Assembly: GCF_963583255.1 (NCBI RefSeq)
Contig: NC_084816.1
Location: forward strand, 13,875,100-13,939,099
Direction: 5' to 3'
Source: Pyrus communis
Taxonomy: Eukaryota > Streptophyta > Magnoliopsida > Rosales > Rosaceae
Length of the DNA stretch: 64,000 nucleotides
Shown in pieces: positions 58,115-64,000 of the stretch. Every line of letters starts with the position of its first letter. Within the stretch, counting starts at the first letter, position 1. A program made the position numbers and the translations under genes. The notes under the pieces were generated by a model that searched no databases, was not told the origin of the DNA, and saw nothing but the letters and a program-made list of their open reading frames with translations.

Positions 58115-59173
58115 GGAAACTTTCATGAAAAGGGTTTGAGCAAAGTTTATTTTAACAAAAAATTATGCTATAACTTTATTTAATGAAAAAGACTTAAATT
58201 TTAATGAAAAACTCTTAAATTTTAATAAAAGTGACAAAAGAACTTAAATTTTAATGAAAAAAACATAATTTTAATATTAAAAATTAAAAATTAAAAAAAA
58301 AAAAAAAACCCAACGTGCTGGACCTATGCCTCCTCACACATATTGTTTATGAAACTTAACGGTACTACACTGTTTATGAAATTTACTAAACTATTTATGA
58401 AACTTATTAAACTGTTTATGAAATTTACTAAACTGTTTATGAAACTTACTACACTATTTGTGAAACTTACTACACTATTTGTGAAACTCACTACACTATT
58501 TATGAAACTCACTACACTGTTGATGAAACTTAATGTACTACACTGTTTATAAAACCTTGAGAAGATTATGTCCTCAATAATTATATTTAAAAATTTGTTT
58601 TCAATTACCAAATTAAAATTCCCTCACATTATTTACATACCTACAATAATTAAATGTAGCTCTCCATCCAATTTCTTTAGCTTGGGTGTCATCTTGGAGA
58701 AATTTTTCCTTATGCTCGTAACACAAGTGGTACAACACGTGTTATTATGTAAGTGATGAGAAATTTTATTGTTTATGTTATTTATTTTTTAACACAAGAA
58801 TCTTACCACTTGTATAGAAACATGTGATGTACCACTACGTGTTCCAGACACATTGAAAAATCTCTTGTCATCTTGACTACTACTAGGAAACAACACCACC
58901 AAAATAAATTGGAAAATGTAATTCAATTTGAAGTCTTTCTCTTATTCTAAGACAAAATTAAAAATTAAAAAATGATAGCTGACAACGGAGAGAAAAAAGA
59001 ATGAAAAGGGGGAGTGGGGTTGGGTGGGGGATATGTGCGATCAGCGCATGTGGTGTTTTTTATGTTTTTATTTTTTATTTTTATTCTTTTGTCTTTATCA
59101 TTAAATAAATTTAGTAGATAGTTTTTTTTTTATTAAAATGTAAAGATTTGAAGATCATTTTATTAGTTTTCCC
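58115..59173. mobile_element. Mutator-like element of the 51053 family, with minisatellite
   Basis: Left end ggaaactttcatgaaaaggg and right end cattttattagttttccc match the ends of 51053-52301. The flanks do not give a perfect 9-bp duplication, so this may be diverged. The interior includes a 21-bp tandem array at 58340-58560 and polymorphic poly-A. Confidence 0.65.
58340..58560. repeat. 21-bp minisatellite, about ten units
   Basis: Units of the form 'ctacactgtttatgaaactta' or 'ctaaactgtttatgaaattta'. Because 21 is divisible by 3, open frames appear on both strands (58343-58552 plus, 58324-58611 minus). They encode repeating LFMKLT- and INSVVSF-type peptides and are not considered genes. Confidence 0.85.
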
Positions 59174-59587
59174 TCTATTTTATTCTTGATTATAATACAT
59201 AATTAAATAATAAACACATAACTGGTAAAGAACCTAACGTTAGTAGAGGACATGTACGGCAATTTTGGAATCTCCTTTGATTGTCAAACAAAAGTAACTC
59301 ATTGGTCAGCGCCCACTGTAAAGCCTCAGAGTACATTTGGCTTTAGGTAGAGCGATAATCTTAGTAGATTAAATGGTTAGTTACAAAATTAAAAAGCATA
59401 GCTACTGTAGGACATTCGAAAGAATTTCTAGCATAAATCCAAAGGTCACACATTATGAGGATCACTGGACCGTCAAAATTTACCATATAGGATTCACTAT
59501 TTTTCGTTCTATGAATACATTAGGGTGGGCATAAAAACCGAAAAATCTCTAAACTGGACCAAACTGGTCTAAGCTGGTTTTGGTTCC

Positions 59588-59740
59588 AATATTATCTATA
59601 TTAAAGGGTGGAGTAGTGAACTAAACTTCACAATGGACTAACCATATTAATTTGTTTCAAATTCACCTTTGAAGAGAATTGCATCTAAAACCTCTCACTT
59701 ACAAGTGAAGAATAATATAACCATATAAGTGCTAATAAGT
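59588..59740 (-). mobile_element. SINE fragment, minus orientation
   Basis: Resembles the reverse complement of the SINE at 47579-47839 ('attatctatattaaagggtgg..cttcacaatggactaaccatatt..caaattcacctttgaagagaatt'), with decayed tail and no clear target-site duplication. Confidence 0.6.
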
Positions 59741-62558
59741 GGTATTGGCCAACATTGGGCTTTCTCCAATTACAATTCCCTCAGGAAGAAAAACTCAATT
59801 ACAATTCCGACTTTGGGCTTTCTTCGAAGATTTCAAACAACCAAGCATCCCACATTGGGCTTTCTTCCAAGCTTTAAAACAACCAAGCATCTCAATTAGA
59901 CAAAAGCGTGTGCTATTCACGTATTCTTTTTTACATCTCACACATCATTTGTTAATTTCTACTATTTGATCTTCTTTAATTCAGTTGATGTGATGACCGC
60001 AAATTAAGAAGGTGTGTATGAAGTAAAAAAGGGTGTGTGGATAGCACACCCTTGGACAAATCCCAAGCTACTAACTCTCCAAATGGGCCAATCGACTTTG
60101 TGTGCAATTTTGAGGTTTAATTACATCCCTAGGAACTAAAGAAGCCCAACAATCTAGCAAGTACCTATATTTTCTACCATTTTTTTTTTTAATACTTATT
60201 GACAAAAGTATTTCTAAGATGCTTGGTTGAGAAAAAGAAGAGGGGGGAGGGGGATGTGTGTTTCCATCGCTTGCTTCCCTCAAATCTTGTCCCATCACTC
60301 TCACACATAACTGTAATGCAAAGGTGGCACTCATACATTCATACATGAATGAGGGCTCACTACCTATAAACTTTGACAGGGACCATCCTTGTTAGCTACA
60401 AAGTTTTTACACGGCTTAGACTATCTCCAACGGAGATGGAAGAAAATGAATTGAAATTTAAACATAAAATAAAAATTCATCATCACCTGTACGTGATAGA
60501 TTTTTCATTCAAATCTCGTAAACGACGAGTTTAATATTAAATTATTATTGTTGATTTGTTATGTGACTAAAGTGATCAAACTTGGCGTAGTATTAATCCT
60601 GACAATTTACTACAACCTAATTGAAGGAAGATTATGAATATGTTGTCACGGCCCAGCTGAGAAGGCGAATCTCAACCAGACATGTTGCCTAATGTGGCCC
60701 ATGGCCTCCTTTAGCATACGAGGTAGTAGAAGCCTATAGGAAAAATGACCTAATCCCTCGGGGACTTTCTTCATCTGAAACCGTTTAGCGGGCTCTTAAC
60801 TATAAGGTTTTCCTTGGTGTTTATTTTGAACAACCATAATGTAAATAAGGAAGTTTAGTTCCTCATGTGATTTTTAGCGAATTAACTTGGCTCGTCAATG
60901 AATGGAGCTGCTCTTCAATGTTAAAATGCCACTTCAACTTTACTCGTATGTAAGAGATATTGACAAGAACACTAATACAATTGAATATTCATTCACTCTT
61001 TTGCATCTGCACATATCTCAGCTTGCGTAGATGGTGGCAAGCTTTAGATCTTCGGCTCAACAATTGAGATACATGGCCTAACTAAGTGTTGTCACTCGAC
61101 ATCCTAACATTCAAAGGTACTTTGTTACCAATTCATGAAGTTTCGTGCTTGTGATTGAAACAACTCATATTATAAAGGCCTCTATAAATATAATTTATGC
61201 AAAAAATTAATTAAATATGAGATCGTTTAGTCAATTGTGTAAAAACAAATGGTCAAATATGATAAAAAGATTACAAATCCTCTATTTATTTGCTACAGTT
61301 GATTGATTAACTGATTTTATTTATTTATTTTTGCAAAAAAAAAAAAAAAAAAAAAAAATCTTTACGAAGTGATTTTTTTACCTATATTTTTATATTTGAG
61401 TATAAAGTGTTAGAAACCTCTTTTGATTATGAGTCGGGTTTGTTATTAATGAGCTCGAGTCGTACTGTGGATAGGCCTATTAGCGTAGGAGTTACTCATA
61501 AGCTTTTGGTTGTACTTTTTTCTATTGTTTTCACATTTGCTTAGGCTTAGGTGAGTGTAATGCACTATGAATTTAATTCGTATTACACTATTATTATAAT
61601 AGTGAGAAGTTGATATGTGTGAGTTTTATATGTTCAATGTGAGACCCCTTACATTTTTATTTCCTCTATTTAACGGTTTGTTACCTTTTTTTCTCACTCT
61701 TGTTATTTATTGTATATGATAAGTTCAAACTCAAAAATACGAATCACTCTTATATCGTTCAAATTTTCCAACCCACTAAAAGAGTTTGATTTTTATATTA
61801 TTCGTATCACACACACTCAATTTTTTGGCCAACTATAGTAGGCCTAAGGCCGATAAGCCGCCACTAGATAGGACCATGAAAAAAAAAAACTGTAATTGCG
61901 TTATTTTCAATTCTACATTTTTCTTTCTTTGTTTGAATTAGGATACAAAGCTTTTAAAACATTCTAACTTAGAACTTATGGTTAAATTTTCTTCATTCTA
62001 TCAAAGTTAAGGATGGGCATACTTTGGACACTTTGATCCGGACCGTATTACCTGATTCAATGAAGAACTATATGGTTCTTACTTTTAGTTTTTAAAATGA
62101 TTCGAGTTGAACCCTGCTTGTATAAAAATAAGTCCAAAACTGAGTCTATATTTTTCATGTGCATGTAACTCACCCTGAATCGTCCAAATGTTGTCTTAGC
62201 ACTTGTTATTTTATTAGTGGTCCACAATGAAGTCTGTAATCTATAATTCCATATCTATTTAACCCAAAGAAGTGAAACAACGATCAAATATCTTCACTTA
62301 GAACATTTGTTGGTATTGATTTTGTTCGACATAATTCTTTCATAACAAAAAAACATAAAGATTATTTTCTATTGTTGTTTTGTTATGCGACATGATTAAA
62401 ACAGATCCGCTCGACATGTAGGAACTAGACCATATCAAACAGATCAAAATGAGTCAGTGGATGCTTAATCAAGGTTTCCATCCAATATGTAAAATGACCA
62501 GCACAGCCAACCAGAAGATGCCATGTGGTTCATTTCCATGTCTTCAACACCCACGCTT
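59741..62558. other. intergenic, no supported gene
   Basis: AT-rich. Two copies of 'ttgggctttcttc..aa..aacaaccaagcatc' near 59810-59895 form a short tandem duplication. Poly-A tracts occur near 61336-61358 and 61879-61889. Short frames such as 60071-60346 have no recognisable domain. Confidence 0.5.
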
Positions 62559-63500
62559 TTAAGGCTCAAAATTTCCATGTCTTACTGGTGTCCAGTTGAT
62601 TGCACGTCGGCCCAGAATAAAGTAGCCCATTTCTCCCGGTCGGCCTCGGTTACTTAACACAATCTGCCTGAGCGCCGCTCCAAACCACTTTGCATCCCAT
62701 CCGGGGTCTTCATTGTTGTCCCCGAGTCGCCGTGTGGCTTGAATGACATATGAGTTGACATTTCTCCCGGTCAGCATTTGCGGTCCATCTCGGTCGGCCG
62801 GTATCCAAGTCAGTGTTCGGGGTGCTCAGTCGTGTCCTTTTCCAGGCTTCTCAGCCTTTTGGGCTTATACGTCCCTTGGGCCTTTTCATCTCTTCTTCTC
62901 TAAACCGATTTTGCAGACTTGGAAAGTCTGGAGCTCTTCTCCAATGGAAGATTAGAGGTGATAGTCTCCCAAGGCTCTCTCCGTTGACACTTGAAAGCTA
63001 AACATGATGATGATGTGGCAGAGGTGGAAGAAGAAGACGAGCGAAGTTGATTTTTTGTTGAAATTCCACTAAATAAATCGCTTAATGCCATTGTCCTCAC
63101 CAGTAAATGTTATGCACTTTAAGTCAATATTCTGTTTTTGTTCATTGTTGTAGTATAAGATTAAGAACAATCATGTGATTCTATTATCATGATTGAACGA
63201 AAGACAAGATTGTAATGTTGTTTCAGTTCTACCATCTATGTAAACAAACTGACGTACCATCGCACTGCGTTTTAGTTACGATAAGGTGGAAGCGAGTGAT
63301 TGTTGTTTTGGATTTGGGATTACATACATGGAGAGTAAGTATTTTCCTCGCCCAGTGCCACAATCCACCGCCCAAAGATGCTAGCTATATCTCCAGATTC
63401 GGCCCCAATTCCTGTTTGAGGATGCTGGTGTCCCCCAACCCTTTAAACGTTTTCTGTAAGTCTTTGTTCTCGAATTTAAAAGGAGGTAAATGATAGGAGA
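62559..63500. other. GC-richer unresolved stretch
   Basis: A locally GC-rich stretch (about 62590-62830) contains catttctcccggtc twice (62628 and 62759). The minus-strand 72-aa frame at 62559-62777, with LGDNNEDPGWDAKWFGAALR, and the plus-strand frame 63215-63493 look somewhat coding-like, but I recognise no family. They could be fragments of a decayed gene or retroelement. Confidence 0.3.
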
Positions 63501-63860
63501 GTTGGCGCGTGGTGGAAAAGTCGGTGGTGTAGTGTCGGGTGTTTGTTTTATTGGGGTGAGTTGGGAAGCAACGTAAAGTAAAGGGAAAGAAAAAGGACGC
63601 GAGTGGCGGGTGGTAATGTTTGCAGGGCTCGAGGCAACCTCGGCATGTGCGTTCCCTTTCCCTAGCTCCCTAGCTGGTCTACGTATAGCCTAGAGCTATA
63701 GTGGCTGAGCTACTCTATAAAATAAGCACAAATAAATAGCTCTTACATGCTTCCTTTGCTCCCTCTGCTCCCTCATTCTCCGCGCGTGTAGCTGACACGC
63801 ACCTATGTACGATTGGAAGAGCCACTAACTAAATTTGAAGAGTTTAATTTCTGCACACTT
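63501..63860. other. intergenic, no feature seen
   Basis: Contains 'tctataaaataagcacaaataaatagctc' near 63712, which resembles a plant TATA region for a gene that could start beyond the window. No coding frame is visible. Confidence 0.3.
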
Positions 63861-64000
63861 GTTTGATTTAGGGTTGATTTGATATTGCTGTGCTTTGAAA
63901 AAAAAGCTGTTTCTGCTGTGCTGTAAGAATAAACAGCTGTGAAATAAAGCAGCAGAGTGTTTGGTTTAATTTTTTGTAAAAGTGCTTTTGAAAAAAAAAG
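63861..64000. repeat. repeat fragment cut by the window end
   Basis: 'tttgatattgctgtgctttgaaaa' followed by 'gctgtttctgctgtgctgt' and 'aagtgcttttgaaaaaaaa' looks like the start of a short AGC/TGC-rich DNA-transposon-type repeat. Its other end lies outside the window. Confidence 0.45.

Overview
This window is plant nuclear DNA: AT-rich, intron-containing, and mostly made of transposable elements. Several short repeats look like families I associate with apple and pear (Rosaceae, Maleae). That assignment is from memory and is not proven by the sequence. Two ordinary host genes are supported, both on the minus strand: a single-exon C2-domain protein (41234-42601) and a four-exon C3HC4 RING-finger protein (52994-56234). 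Nearly everything else is mobile or virus-derived.

Layout. 1-4800: decayed remains of a retrotransposon-like coding region. 4850-9000: two LTR-like stretches and unresolved repeat DNA. 9006-30306: a 21 kb nest. The outer layer is an old minus-strand Ty3/gypsy element. Its 3' LTR is at 9006-11440 with a polypurine tract, its 5' LTR at 27773-30306 with a tRNA-Met primer site, and reverse transcriptase and integrase remnants lie between. Inserted in it are a solo LTR (12995-15093, TSD ccagg) and a young plus-strand element lacking pol (17152-27120, TSD agtgt, two 2344-bp LTRs with about 19 differences by eye). The solo LTR and the young element are the same family in opposite orientations.

30700-37700: an endogenous caulimovirid (plant pararetrovirus) copy on the minus strand. 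It has a promoter-like TATA box, poly(A) signal, tRNA-Met primer site, coiled-coil segment, movement protein, capsid, CCHC knuckle, aspartic protease and the segment normally preceding reverse transcriptase. No reverse transcriptase or RNase H follows; a different coding-like C-terminal region does. A Cassandra TRIM carrying 5S-rRNA-like sequence splits the capsid region.

38168-52700: short nonautonomous DNA transposons and SINEs, many with exact target-site duplications. These include Mutator-like elements at 38168-38825, 44003-47374, 44372-44526, 48293-50490 and 51053-52301, a Tourist-like element at 49184-50055, and SINEs at 40289-40464 and 47579-47839. The C2 gene sits among them. 56235-64000: tandem duplications upstream of the RING gene, a Tourist-like MITE (57186-57721), another Mutator-like element with a 21-bp minisatellite (58115-59173), and about 4.8 kb with no gene I can support.

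The most unusual object is the reverse-transcriptase-less pararetrovirus with its promoter, poly(A) and primer-site signals still recognisable. All comparisons were made by eye; no alignment or database search was run.
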